From the NCBI GenBank assembly GCA_050945135.1, contig JBMNSJ010000010.1:1-48921 (forward strand): a stretch of DNA of 48,921 nt. The letters are read 5' to 3'. Position numbers and translations under genes: made by a program. Shown piece by piece: positions 17,964 through 25,689 of this stretch (the stretch's first letter is position 1; the number at the start of each line of letters is the position of its first letter). The stretch comes from WRIS01 sp050945135. Its GTDB lineage: Bacteria; Actinomycetota; Coriobacteriia; Coriobacteriales; Eggerthellaceae. Below the pieces are notes generated by a model, which saw nothing but the letters and a program-made list of their open reading frames with translations, ran no database searches and was not told the origin of the DNA.

Positions 17964-18434
17964 TTAATGGCTTGCCATCGAGTTTGCATTCAAGCGGTCA
18001 CGACAACGGCGGACATTCCCCAATAAGGTATCGAGACTTTGCTCGACATGCCCAAAGACCTCGTCAGCGTAATCTTCAGCACCTGCACGAGTTTGTCGTT
18101 CGATTTCACGCGCATCTGCGATAAGCGTATCTGCTTGCTGTTGCGAAATGCGGACAATTTCTTGCTCGCTGGCAATTGTCATTGCCTGACTTCGGGCATC
18201 ATCAATCATGCGATTTGCCTCTGCCTCTGCATCATCGAGTAGACTTTGACGTTCGCGTACGATTTGGCGAGATTGAGAAAATTCACTTGGGAACGTATCC
18301 CGGATTTCATCCATAATCTCAAAAGCAGCGGCTACATCTACTTGCCGCAAATTATTCTTTCCGAAAACAGGCTTTGAGTCCTCCAACAGAATAGAGAGCT
18401 CTTCTACCAAGCCCAGTACTCCTGTTTCGTCCAT
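17964..18434 (-). CDS. SepIVA/DivIVA-like coiled-coil protein
   Basis: Predicted cytoplasmic coiled-coil protein of 156 residues. It has a short N-terminal region (LVEELSILLEDSKPVFG), then a long charged helix with IVRERQSLLDDAEAEANRMI and QADTLIADAREIERQT, typical of DivIVA-like and ATP synthase b-like coils. In Mycobacterium the same position next to DUF177 and rnc holds SepIVA (Rv2927c), a DivIVA-domain septation factor; orthology here is inferred from synteny and composition. ATG 18434 has GGAAGGA upstream. Confidence 0.72.
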   Translation of the reverse strand: MDETGVLGLVEELSILLEDSKPVFGKNNLRQVDVAAAFEIMDEIRDTFPSEFSQSRQIVRERQSLLDDAEAEANRMIDDARSQAMTIASEQEIVRISQQQADTLIADAREIERQTRAGAEDYADEVFGHVEQSLDTLLGNVRRCRDRLNANSMASH

Positions 18435-18511
18435 GATAATCCTTCCAACTTGACTGTTACGTTTCATGCTGCGTTTTCAAGCGTATGATCAGTGTTCACA
18501 CACGTTGAATT

Positions 18512-18520
18512 ATTCTAGCA
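18512..18520 (-). promoter_or_regulatory. candidate extended -10 promoter for the sepIVA-like gene
   Basis: TGCTAGAAT on the minus strand is an extended -10 element in the 175-bp gap upstream of the coiled-coil gene. No good -35 element lies 16-18 bases upstream, which is tolerated for extended -10 promoters. Confidence 0.4.
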
Positions 18521-18609
18521 TGAAGTTCAAGATTTCTGTACTACCCTGCATAAACCGAACATCTACACGAAATAAACGATACTTAGCTTCTTGTAAAAAG
18601 CACGTATTT

Positions 18610-19092
18610 CTACGCTTTGGGGTATTTCTTATCGAATGCATCCTTGACGCAAGGTGGTACAAAACCGCTCACTTCTCCACCCATGCTTGCAATCTCTCGC
18701 ACGATTGAAGAAGACAGATACATATACTGTGGTGGCGACATAATAAACAAAGTTTCTATTGCTTGATTTAGCTGGTAGTTTAGAGCCGTCATCTGAAATT
18801 CATATTCAAAATCTGTGATGGCGCGCAATCCTTTAACCAAGATAGATGCCTCTATCTCCTCAGCAAAAGAAACAAGAAGTGAGTCAAAACACATTACCCG
18901 TACATTAGGAAGATGACTCGTGGCTTCTTGAGCAAGGGCAACTCGCTCTTCCAAGCTGAATAAGGGTTGCTTCTTAGGCGATGCGGCAACTCCCACAACC
19001 ACCTCATCCATCAATTGTGATGCACGCGTGATGACATCAAGATGCCCCGCAGTAATCGGATCGAACGTACCCGGAGTTAGTGCACGTCTCAT
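18610..19092 (-). CDS. coaD: phosphopantetheine adenylyltransferase
   Basis: Fourth step of coenzyme A synthesis, joining 4'-phosphopantetheine and ATP. It has 160 residues. The nucleotidyltransferase motif TPGTFDPITAGHLDV (TAGH at 14-17) is at the N-terminus, VKGLRAITDFEYEFQM binds the substrate, and YLSSSIVREIASMGG is the C-terminal motif. Its ATG overlaps the rsmD stop by 4 bases (ATGA), the usual rsmD-coaD coupling. Confidence 0.97.
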   Translation of the reverse strand: MRRALTPGTFDPITAGHLDVITRASQLMDEVVVGVAASPKKQPLFSLEERVALAQEATSHLPNVRVMCFDSLLVSFAEEIEASILVKGLRAITDFEYEFQMTALNYQLNQAIETLFIMSPPQYMYLSSSIVREIASMGGEVSGFVPPCVKDAFDKKYPKA

Positions 19093-19712
19093 AGTGGCTT
19101 TCCTTCGTCTCGATTTTCATGAGTTTCATCTGTCTCATCAAGCATGCGGAGGATATCAAGCGAGGTATCTCCTATGCTTCGATGAGAAACAAGTTCACAT
19201 TGTAATAAATTTATTGCCTGCATAAGCTGAGAATCTGAGTTTTTTGCGTGTTCGTATGAGATTATTGCTTGATCACTTATAACTCCGTTTTCGTGCAAAG
19301 CCTTAACAAGGTCTAAAACATCTCTGACATCGGTGTTGTATGGCGGATCCAAGAACACTAAATCAAAAGGAAACCCCGCAAAACGAGGACGCTGTTTAAA
19401 TATGTCTCCCTGAAATATGGCGCATGCACGCGAGGGTATTTGAAGGCTCTGAACGTTTTGACGCAAGACGCGACAAGCCGCAGCATCGCGTTCGTAAAAC
19501 GTAACACTTTGGGCACCCCTGCTGAGTGCCTCTAATCCCAAAGCTCCACTTCCTGCAAAGGCGTCTAAGACAACCGCACCCTCGAAACCTCCACGTGCAC
19601 TTGCGAGAGCACTCATGAGAGATTCTCGTACTCGATCGGTAGTTGGACGAGTAGTGGGACCCGACAAAGCCTTTATGGTTCTTCCCCGATATTCACCTGC
19701 AATTATCCTCAT
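19089..19712 (-). CDS. rsmD: 16S rRNA (guanine966-N2)-methyltransferase
   Basis: Methylates G966 of 16S rRNA. It has 207 residues; MRIIAGEYRGRTI and RPTTDRVRESLMSAL are family hallmarks, LDAFAGSGALGLEALSRG is the SAM site and FLDPPY is the catalytic motif IV. ATG 19712 follows directly on the recG stop, with AAGGTGG upstream inside recG. The recG-rsmD-coaD order is common in Gram-positive bacteria. Confidence 0.95.
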   Translation of the reverse strand: MRIIAGEYRGRTIKALSGPTTRPTTDRVRESLMSALASARGGFEGAVVLDAFAGSGALGLEALSRGAQSVTFYERDAAACRVLRQNVQSLQIPSRACAIFQGDIFKQRPRFAGFPFDLVFLDPPYNTDVRDVLDLVKALHENGVISDQAIISYEHAKNSDSQLMQAINLLQCELVSHRSIGDTSLDILRMLDETDETHENRDEGKPL

Positions 19713-21944
19713 TTATCCACCTTGCACCTTCTGCATATCTTTAAAGGCAATTCTCATTTCCCGCGCTAAAGGCTTATATTCATCACTTGAAAGCATAGGG
19801 TCAACATCGAGAATATCTGCTGCATCGTTGTGAGCAGCCTCAATGATGCTGCCGTCACGCACGACATTCACAAGCTTTAGCAAGGAGGCACCATGCTGAC
19901 GATTGCCGAGGATATCTCCCTCACGTCTCAGGCTTAAGTCGTATTGAGCTAGCTCGAATCCATCTTCGGTTTTTTCCATCGCAGAAAGCCGATCCAAGGC
20001 TACGGGCGACTTAGAGCTCGACACCAAAAATACCTCACCGGGCTCGTCATCTCGTCCAACGCGGCCTCGCAGCTGATGGAGCTGCGATAATCCAAATCTG
20101 TCGGCATCTTCAATGATAATAACCGAAGCATTAGGAACATCCACACCAACCTCGATAACTGTGGTGGATACCAAGACCTGAGTTTCACCTTTCCTAAAGC
20201 GGTCCATGACCTCTTGCTTTTCTTGACCAGACATTTTGCCGTACAGCAAATCAACCTTGTATTCGAAAAACACTTTCTTTTGGAGAAACTCAGCTTCTGT
20301 TTTGGCAGCCTTAAGATTTGCTTCAAAAAAATCTTCGTCAGACTCAATACTTACGCTTGCATATTCGTAGCGATCTTCTTCGGATTCAATATCTTGCTTT
20401 TGCGCTGCCTGCTTTTCCTCGACGAAATCCTCTCCCACTAAAGGGCAAATCACGAACACTTGTCGTCCGCGTGATAATGCGGCAAGAGCAGCATCATATG
20501 ACACACCCCGCTGCGATTTCGTAAGCACTTTTGTCTTGTTTCCCGCACTGTTCGTTGGGCGCTGCTTGATATATGACAGGCTCAAATCTCCGTATATCGC
20601 AAGAGCAAGGCTTCGTGGAATCGGCGTAGCCGTTAAGTAAAGAGCATCCGGAGCTTCGGCTTTTGCCAACAAGCTCTCTCGCTGATTCACGCCAAAACGA
20701 TGTTGCTCATCAATAATGACAAGTGAACAGTTTTTTAGCACAACATCACCTTCAAGAAGAGCATGAGTTCCAAATAGAACATCGACGTGAGCTGTTTGTG
20801 CGTTTTCGAGAATTTCTGCTCGCTCCGATGCAGAAGTCGAACCTGTTAGCACTGCCCACCTAATTCCAATCTGATTAAACAAATCTCCGAGACTGAGGGC
20901 ATATTGACGTGCAAGCACCTCTGTTGGTGCCATCATGATGGCTTGTGTTCCGCTATCTTTAGCAGCAGCGATGCCGAAAGCAGCTACGATTGTCTTTCCT
21001 GTACCTACATCGCCTAAAACCATATGGTTCGCTGGTTTATTTGCCTTCATGGCGCGCTCGATATCTTTTATAGCCGAGAACTGCTCATCGGTAAGCTCGA
21101 AAGGAAGTGCCTCTTTCAGGGCAACCATACTTGGGCCATAGATTGTATGCTGGGTTGCTGTTTTACCTTGTCCGCGCTTAAGTGACTCGCTCTTAAGGAA
21201 CAATTCAAGCAGCAAAACCTCCTCATACACCAAACGTCTTCTTGCTTCGGTTACCTCGTCCATGTGGTGAGGAAAGTGAATGCAGGATAAGGCGTTTTGG
21301 CGTGACATGAGACGATATCGATTTCTTATAGCAAGAGGAAGCGGGTCAAAAATACCTGGCACCAAATCAAGAGCGTTACGCATCAAACGACGAATCATTG
21401 CTGTGGAAAGCTTCTCGCTTGCAGGATGTACAGGGATTATAAGACCGGAACTTGCGTCAAAGCTCTCATCTAAGATTTCAATAAAAGGATTAGTGAGTCG
21501 CTTAAAACCGTAGTTAAATTCTACTTTGCCCGAAACAACAATTCTCATGCCTTGGGCAAGCGTATCCATCAACCATGGCTGCCTAAAGCAGGTAATCATT
21601 AAAATGCCCGAAGCGTCTGTCAAGGCGATTTCAACTAGATTCATTCGAGGCTTAGGACGCTTCAGCTTAATCTCATGAATAGTCCCGATTATCGTACGCA
21701 TTTCGCCAATTGAAGCATCTGCAATAGTTTCGATACGTGACATATCAATATAGCGCCTAGGATAATGGTTAAGCATATCGCGAACGCTCTTTACTCCGAG
21801 CTTCGCAAGGGTTCGCGCACGCGCTGGCGAGACCAGTCGAACTCTGGTTACGGATTCATCAAGAGTCAAAGTCGAACCAAGGCGATTGAAACTCGAATCT
21901 CCTACCGCCCCGTCAATCATTTGCTCTTTGTCTGAACTGCTCAC
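19713..21944 (-). CDS. recG: ATP-dependent DNA helicase RecG
   Basis: Branch-migration helicase that remodels stalled forks and R-loops. It has 743 residues: an N-terminal wedge OB domain, Walker A LGDVGTGKTIVAAF, the DEQHRFG box, and helicase motifs ending in QLRGRVGRDD. Between motif IV (ICPLV) and LLYGKMSG is an acidic insertion of roughly 35 residues compared with E. coli RecG. The start is GTG 21944; ATG 21920 is an alternative with AAAGAG before it. It precedes rsmD with no gap. Confidence 0.96.
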   Translation of the reverse strand: MSSSDKEQMIDGAVGDSSFNRLGSTLTLDESVTRVRLVSPARARTLAKLGVKSVRDMLNHYPRRYIDMSRIETIADASIGEMRTIIGTIHEIKLKRPKPRMNLVEIALTDASGILMITCFRQPWLMDTLAQGMRIVVSGKVEFNYGFKRLTNPFIEILDESFDASSGLIIPVHPASEKLSTAMIRRLMRNALDLVPGIFDPLPLAIRNRYRLMSRQNALSCIHFPHHMDEVTEARRRLVYEEVLLLELFLKSESLKRGQGKTATQHTIYGPSMVALKEALPFELTDEQFSAIKDIERAMKANKPANHMVLGDVGTGKTIVAAFGIAAAKDSGTQAIMMAPTEVLARQYALSLGDLFNQIGIRWAVLTGSTSASERAEILENAQTAHVDVLFGTHALLEGDVVLKNCSLVIIDEQHRFGVNQRESLLAKAEAPDALYLTATPIPRSLALAIYGDLSLSYIKQRPTNSAGNKTKVLTKSQRGVSYDAALAALSRGRQVFVICPLVGEDFVEEKQAAQKQDIESEEDRYEYASVSIESDEDFFEANLKAAKTEAEFLQKKVFFEYKVDLLYGKMSGQEKQEVMDRFRKGETQVLVSTTVIEVGVDVPNASVIIIEDADRFGLSQLHQLRGRVGRDDEPGEVFLVSSSKSPVALDRLSAMEKTEDGFELAQYDLSLRREGDILGNRQHGASLLKLVNVVRDGSIIEAAHNDAADILDVDPMLSSDEYKPLAREMRIAFKDMQKVQGG

Positions 21945-21962
21945 GCCTAGCTAACTCGTGTT

Positions 21963-23591
21963 TTACTCAAGTGAAAATATAATTGGATATAGAGGTTGCT
22001 CTCCACGATGAGAATCGGTTTCTAGCTCAGGGTACGCTTCTTCGATATGCTCTACTAAGGTATTAAACTCATCGTCAGCCATATCTTCACCTGCGAGAAT
22101 AGTAAGCGTATCAATATCCTCAGCACCCATGTTGTCCAAAAGGCTCATAACAACTGCTTCAACCGAATCAGCAACTGCTTCAATCGACCCATCAGCAATA
22201 CCTATGCAGTCACCTTTTTCAATAGGATTGCCATGGGCATCCTTAGATTTTTTGATTGCCCAGGTAACTTCACCTGTTTTTACTTCCTCAAAGGCTTCGG
22301 TCATGCTTTCGATATTCTCATCCAGAGAGGCAGTGTCATCAAACTCAAAGAGTGCAGCAAAAGCCTGTGGCACACTTTTTGTGGGCACTACTCCACAGGG
22401 AATCGAGGACAGATTAGCAGCGCTTTGTGCCGCCATAATAATATTTGAATTATTTGGAAGGATAATGAGCGCATCTGCTGATAACTGATTGGCAGCATCG
22501 AGCAAATCTTTGGTAGAAGGATTCATGGTTTGCCCACCAGAGACAACAACATCAACTCCAAGGCTTTCCAAAATCTTCACATTTCCCGAACCAGCAGCGA
22601 CCGCGATGATAGCGATTGGCTTGTGTTCTCTAACTACCTCAGCTTCAAGAGATGCTGTTCTCTCTTCGCTTTGCAGCTGCATATTATGAATGAATACCTC
22701 TGCAATTTGACCACGCTCAAGCATGTACGCAAGAACTTTGTCTGGGGTGTTCGTGTGGACGTGAACCTTAAACTTGGGTACTTCACCAACGAGCAATTCG
22801 CTGTCTCCCATGGTCTCAAGGAAATCAAGTGCCTCTTCCTTGTTAAGATTGTCAGAGTCAACCAAAAATTCTGTGCAATATCGATACTCAGAACCCGCCC
22901 AATCGTTTACCTGCTCGATTTCAACCTTTGGTGCAGATTTACGTGAGAGGGCAAACTCATCAACAAGAACAGTTTCTCCTGTCAGTGCAGAAACAAATGC
23001 ATCAAAAATAATGGCGAGACCATATCCCCCTGCGTCAACGACATCGTTTTCTTTTAGCACAGGAAGAAGATCAGGAGTACGCTGCACCGACGCATATGCC
23101 TCGCTTACAATCGAGCTCAACGCTTCATCAATGCTGAATTTCTTTTTACGTGCCTTTTTTGCAGCAGCAGCAGAATCCTTCAACACCGTGAGGATTGTGC
23201 CCTCAACGGGCTTTCGTACTGCCTGGAATGCTACATCAACAGCACGCGAAAACATGCCATCTAAACACTCGACATTAAACTCGTCATACTCTTCTGTTCC
23301 CTCGCAGAATCCACGTAAGATTTGAGAAGTGATGACGCCGGAGTTTCCGCGGGCTCCCATGAGTGCGCCCGTTGTAATAGCCTTCCGCGCATCACTTGCG
23401 GTCATTCCAATAGGAAGATTTGCAAGGTTTTCGGTTACAGTCTCGAGCGTGAGCGACATGTTGGTGCCTGTATCGCCATCAGGTACAGGAAACACGTTTA
23501 AACGATTGATTTCTTCACGTTTGCTGCTAAGCGTTTTGCTAGCTACAGCAATAGAATTCAAGATGTCTTGTAAAGGATATGATTCAGACAT
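21963..23591 (-). CDS. fakA: DAK-domain fatty acid kinase (FakA/YloV family)
   Basis: Phosphorylates fatty acids bound to a FakB protein; the acyl-phosphates feed PlsY/PlsX chemistry. It has 542 residues. The N-terminal DhaL-type nucleotide domain has NVFPVPDGDTGTNMSLT (Asp residues 38 and 40 bind Mg) and GALMGARGNSGVI. The middle and C-terminal FakA-like regions include VHVHTNTPDKVL and ILPNNSNIIMAAQ. ATG 23591 has AAGGAG 12 bases upstream. No fakB is present in the window. Position between asp23 and recG is the standard Gram-positive arrangement. Confidence 0.92.
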   Translation of the reverse strand: MSESYPLQDILNSIAVASKTLSSKREEINRLNVFPVPDGDTGTNMSLTLETVTENLANLPIGMTASDARKAITTGALMGARGNSGVITSQILRGFCEGTEEYDEFNVECLDGMFSRAVDVAFQAVRKPVEGTILTVLKDSAAAAKKARKKKFSIDEALSSIVSEAYASVQRTPDLLPVLKENDVVDAGGYGLAIIFDAFVSALTGETVLVDEFALSRKSAPKVEIEQVNDWAGSEYRYCTEFLVDSDNLNKEEALDFLETMGDSELLVGEVPKFKVHVHTNTPDKVLAYMLERGQIAEVFIHNMQLQSEERTASLEAEVVREHKPIAIIAVAAGSGNVKILESLGVDVVVSGGQTMNPSTKDLLDAANQLSADALIILPNNSNIIMAAQSAANLSSIPCGVVPTKSVPQAFAALFEFDDTASLDENIESMTEAFEEVKTGEVTWAIKKSKDAHGNPIEKGDCIGIADGSIEAVADSVEAVVMSLLDNMGAEDIDTLTILAGEDMADDEFNTLVEHIEEAYPELETDSHRGEQPLYPIIFSLE

Positions 23592-23610
23592 AAGGATTTA
23601 ACTCTCCTTG

Positions 23611-23634
23611 GCGACAAGTTTTTTACGCTGTCGC
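23611..23634 (-). promoter_or_regulatory. hairpin just upstream of the fakA ribosome site
   Basis: GCGACA (23611-23616) and TGTCGC (23629-23634) form a 6-bp stem with a 12-base loop in the 64-bp gap between asp23 and fakA; its 3' base on the minus strand directly adjoins the sequence leading to AAGGAG. It could modulate fakA translation; no U tract is present. Confidence 0.3.
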
Positions 23635-23655
23635 ATACGAATGGATACCATCTGA

Positions 23656-24003
23656 TTATTTACGTACTTTGATTCCTTGAACATGCACATCGACGCCTTC
23701 GAGAGGCACTTTTGCATATTCTTTTAAAACAAAGGTAACTTTATCGATAAGATTTTGAGATACCGTGTTGATATTCGTGCCATACTCGATGATTACGTAC
23801 AAATCGACATGAACACCGGTTTCTGTTGAACTAATTACAATGCCACGGCGCAAGCGTGAATTCGGAAGAAGCTTTGCAATGCCATCTGCCGCATTCGGCA
23901 TTGCCATTCCGACAATTCCATATGCCTCCATCGCAGCATTTCCAACTACATCGGCGAGCACCTCATTGGCAACATGAAGATCGCCAGCTATTTGTTCACT
24001 CAT
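23656..24003 (-). CDS. Asp23/Gls24 family protein (YloU-like)
   Basis: Member of the Asp23/Gls24 family, often membrane-associated envelope-stress proteins. It has 115 residues. It contains LADVVGNAAMEAYGIVGMA at the N-terminus and the strand VHVDLYVIIEYGTNI followed by VPLEGVDVHVQGI, as in YloU. ATG 24003 has AAAGGA upstream. It is the first gene of the asp23-fakA-recG group and is divergent from rpmB. Confidence 0.93.
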   Translation of the reverse strand: MSEQIAGDLHVANEVLADVVGNAAMEAYGIVGMAMPNAADGIAKLLPNSRLRRGIVISSTETGVHVDLYVIIEYGTNINTVSQNLIDKVTFVLKEYAKVPLEGVDVHVQGIKVRK

Positions 24004-24129
24004 GGTTCATCCTTTCACACAGTGCGGATTCAGGCGTGATGATTGAAATCTGAACACTCAGTATACCGCATGCATCATATGTAAAACTGAATAGTCAAAC
24101 CACCCAATTGGTATAATACATGAAAAATG

Positions 24130-24166
24130 CTTTCACTCTTTGGGTGAAGAGCTGAGTTCGTGAAAG
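24130..24166. repeat. imperfect inverted repeat between asp23 and rpmB
   Basis: CTTTCAC (24130-24136) and GTGAAAG (24160-24166) are perfect 7-base complements and enclose a smaller CTCTT/AAGAG stem. The element lies between the divergent asp23 and rpmB genes, just upstream of the rpmB promoter, and could be an operator or cruciform. Confidence 0.4.
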
Positions 24167-24179
24167 TCCCAGATATTCC

Positions 24180-24209
24180 TTGTAGCATACGGAATATGTG
24201 TGCTATATT
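24180..24209 (+). promoter_or_regulatory. sigma70-type promoter of rpmB
   Basis: TTGTAG (24180-24185), 18 bases, then TATATT (24204-24209) preceded by TGC, giving an extended -10. It lies about 55 bp upstream of the rpmB start on the plus strand. Confidence 0.55.
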
Positions 24210-24264
24210 GTTTAGGCTTTTGTCTTGAACGGCGCCGTGCCGATAAGTAAATGGAGTGATAGTA

Positions 24265-24453
24265 ATGTCCCAGGTTTGTGAAATTTGCGGTAAATCCCCT
24301 GTTGCAGGACGCAACGTTAGCCACTCACATCGAGTAAGCAATCGTGTCTTTCGTCCTAATGTCCAAAAAGTTACCATTAAGCTTAATGGTAAGGTCAAAC
24401 AGGCCAATGTCTGCACAAAATGCATGAAAGCCGGCAAAATCGAACGTGCATAG
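24265..24453 (+). CDS. rpmB: 50S ribosomal protein L28
   Basis: Large-subunit ribosomal protein, 62 residues. It reads SQVCEICGKSPVAGRNVSHS and ends with VNVCTKC-like NVCTKCMKAGKIERA, so the four cysteines of the zinc-binding form (CxxC near residues 5-8 and 50-53) are present. ATG 24265 is chosen because GGAG lies 8 bases upstream; a GTG at 24256 overlaps the ribosome site. It is a single-gene unit on the opposite strand to its neighbours, as is common next to asp23-fakA. Confidence 0.97.
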   Translation: MSQVCEICGKSPVAGRNVSHSHRVSNRVFRPNVQKVTIKLNGKVKQANVCTKCMKAGKIERA

Positions 24454-24470
24454 GTTTTTCTAGCATGACC

Positions 24471-24499
24471 AAGCCCGCATATGCGGGCTTTTTTATTTT
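24471..24499 (+). terminator. intrinsic terminator of rpmB
   Basis: AAGCCCGCAT and ATGCGGGCTT (24471-24490) form a perfect inverted repeat, followed by TTTTATTTT. It lies 18 bases after the rpmB stop codon. The opposite strand has no U run after the stem, so it acts on plus-strand transcripts. Confidence 0.9.
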
Positions 24500-24514
24500 C
24501 TGGAACCCTGTTTC

Positions 24515-24665
24515 GGGTACGGATTAGCCTTAGTCCGGATTTTTTCAATGAGATCCAGCGGTTTCATCTCTACCAAATTAAAGCAAGAGCAGATATTACC
24601 TGCTCAGGAGTCTATGAACCCAGGCAGGAACTAGAAAAAATCCGGACTAAGGCTAATCTCTACCC
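24515..24665. repeat. large palindromic element with 25-bp perfect arms
   Basis: Bases 24522-24546 (GATTAGCCTTAGTCCGG then A and a T run) are the exact reverse complement of 24634-24658. After two mismatched bases the match resumes for five more (GGGTA 24515-24519, TACCC 24661-24665). The 87-bp interior has its own hairpins: GAGAT/ATCTC (24550-24570), GAGCAG/CTGCTC (24587-24605) and a competing CCTGC/GCAGG (24599-24628). No open reading frame or target duplication is evident. It lies between the rpmB terminator and the convergent end of the RNase H fusion gene. It could be a MITE remnant, a structured RNA or a bidirectional terminator. Confidence 0.85.
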
Positions 24666-24732
24666 AGAGAAACTCTTTTTGAAAAAAAGTTTGTAGAATG
24701 CCTTGATGCTCACAGGCTCAATGACATTCCCG

Positions 24733-25689
24733 TCATTGTGAGTAAGAAACGCGAGCAGATGGACCTTCCCAAACCGCAACCTCACCAACAGAAACTGATT
24801 CCGGAAGAACAGCATCCAACTCATGATATATGACCCGAGCAAGATTCTCTGAAGTAGGATTGAGCTGATTGAAGGGCTCAACGTCGTTGATGCAGCCTTG
24901 ATTAAAGTTATTGAGGATAGCTCTTAGGTCACTGGCTAAGGTTTTGAAATCATACAAAATACCGATTGAATCAAGTTGCTCGCCTGAAATCTTCGCCTCT
25001 ACCTCCCAGGCGTTCAGCTCATTGTTTCGAAGCGGACCGTCATAGCCTCTTATTACGTAAGAAGCCTCAAACTGTTCTTTTATGCATATCTCATAGTGGC
25101 CGCTCTCTCTTTCGAAGCTACGACCAGAAAGCGCTGCTGTTCGATACGGTACACCACAGCTTTCAGCCTTATCATGGGGTGAGGCTTTCGAAGAGAAGTC
25201 TTCCTCGCTCGCTGTTATTACAGGCTCCTCGGTATCGAAAAGATTTTTTGGACCTGATTCCCAAGGAATTAAGAACTCACCGACTGAATGCCTTGCATCC
25301 ATTGCCTCATTGGCTAAAAGATCTGCTTCGGCATTCTCGGCTCGGTATACATGACGTATTGACACACTTTCAAAACGCGTAAATAAGGCCTTTGCACGCA
25401 GGAAAAGTGGCTTCAAATCATTGCTTTTTACCTGATAGATTCCCTGCATTTGCTTTACAATCAGCTCTGAATCGGCAAATATTTCAAGCGAATCAACCTC
25501 GGCCGCAAAGGCGTTTTCTAAGCCCCAAACTAATGCTGAGTACTCCGCCTCATTATTGGTTGCTCGCTCAAGATACCAGCCTCCACGGGCAATATCTGAA
25601 CTCTGTTCATCTCTTAAATGAAAGCCTAAGCCTGATGGACCTGGGTTTCCTCTGCTTCCACCATCGGTGAATAAAACCGCTTTACGCAT
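24733..25689 (-). CDS. RNase HI fused to a degenerate QueD/PTPS-like domain
   Basis: N-terminal RNase HI domain (about 1-140) with all four acidic catalytic residues visible: Asp9 in FTDGGSRGNPG, Glu48 in NNEAEY, Asp73 in FADSELIV and Asp123 in ENAEADLLAN. After an acidic linker (about 141-195) the C-terminal 196-316 aligns by eye with QueD/6-pyruvoyl-tetrahydropterin synthase: FEAS, EVEAKISGE, GILYDF, NPTSENLA and a final Tyr. The zinc His residues are replaced (Tyr211, Glu224, Asn226) and the DHxxLN box reads NQGCIN, so this domain is probably not an enzyme. In Mycobacterium the syntenic RNase H (Rv2228c) is fused to a phosphatase instead. ATG 25689 overlaps the zinc-ribbon gene by 8 bases. 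Confidence 0.85.
   Translation of the reverse strand: MRKAVLFTDGGSRGNPGPSGLGFHLRDEQSSDIARGGWYLERATNNEAEYSALVWGLENAFAAEVDSLEIFADSELIVKQMQGIYQVKSNDLKPLFLRAKALFTRFESVSIRHVYRAENAEADLLANEAMDARHSVGEFLIPWESGPKNLFDTEEPVITASEEDFSSKASPHDKAESCGVPYRTAALSGRSFERESGHYEICIKEQFEASYVIRGYDGPLRNNELNAWEVEAKISGEQLDSIGILYDFKTLASDLRAILNNFNQGCINDVEPFNQLNPTSENLARVIYHELDAVLPESVSVGEVAVWEGPSARVSYSQ

Noticed and set aside
24075..24548. A 157-codon minus-strand frame opposite rpmB
   Set aside because: It covers the rpmB gene, its promoter and terminator in antisense and has no family-like features.
24515..24665. A CRISPR array or insertion sequence at the palindrome
   Set aside because: Only one inverted pair is present with no direct repeats, spacers or transposase; no target duplication is visible.
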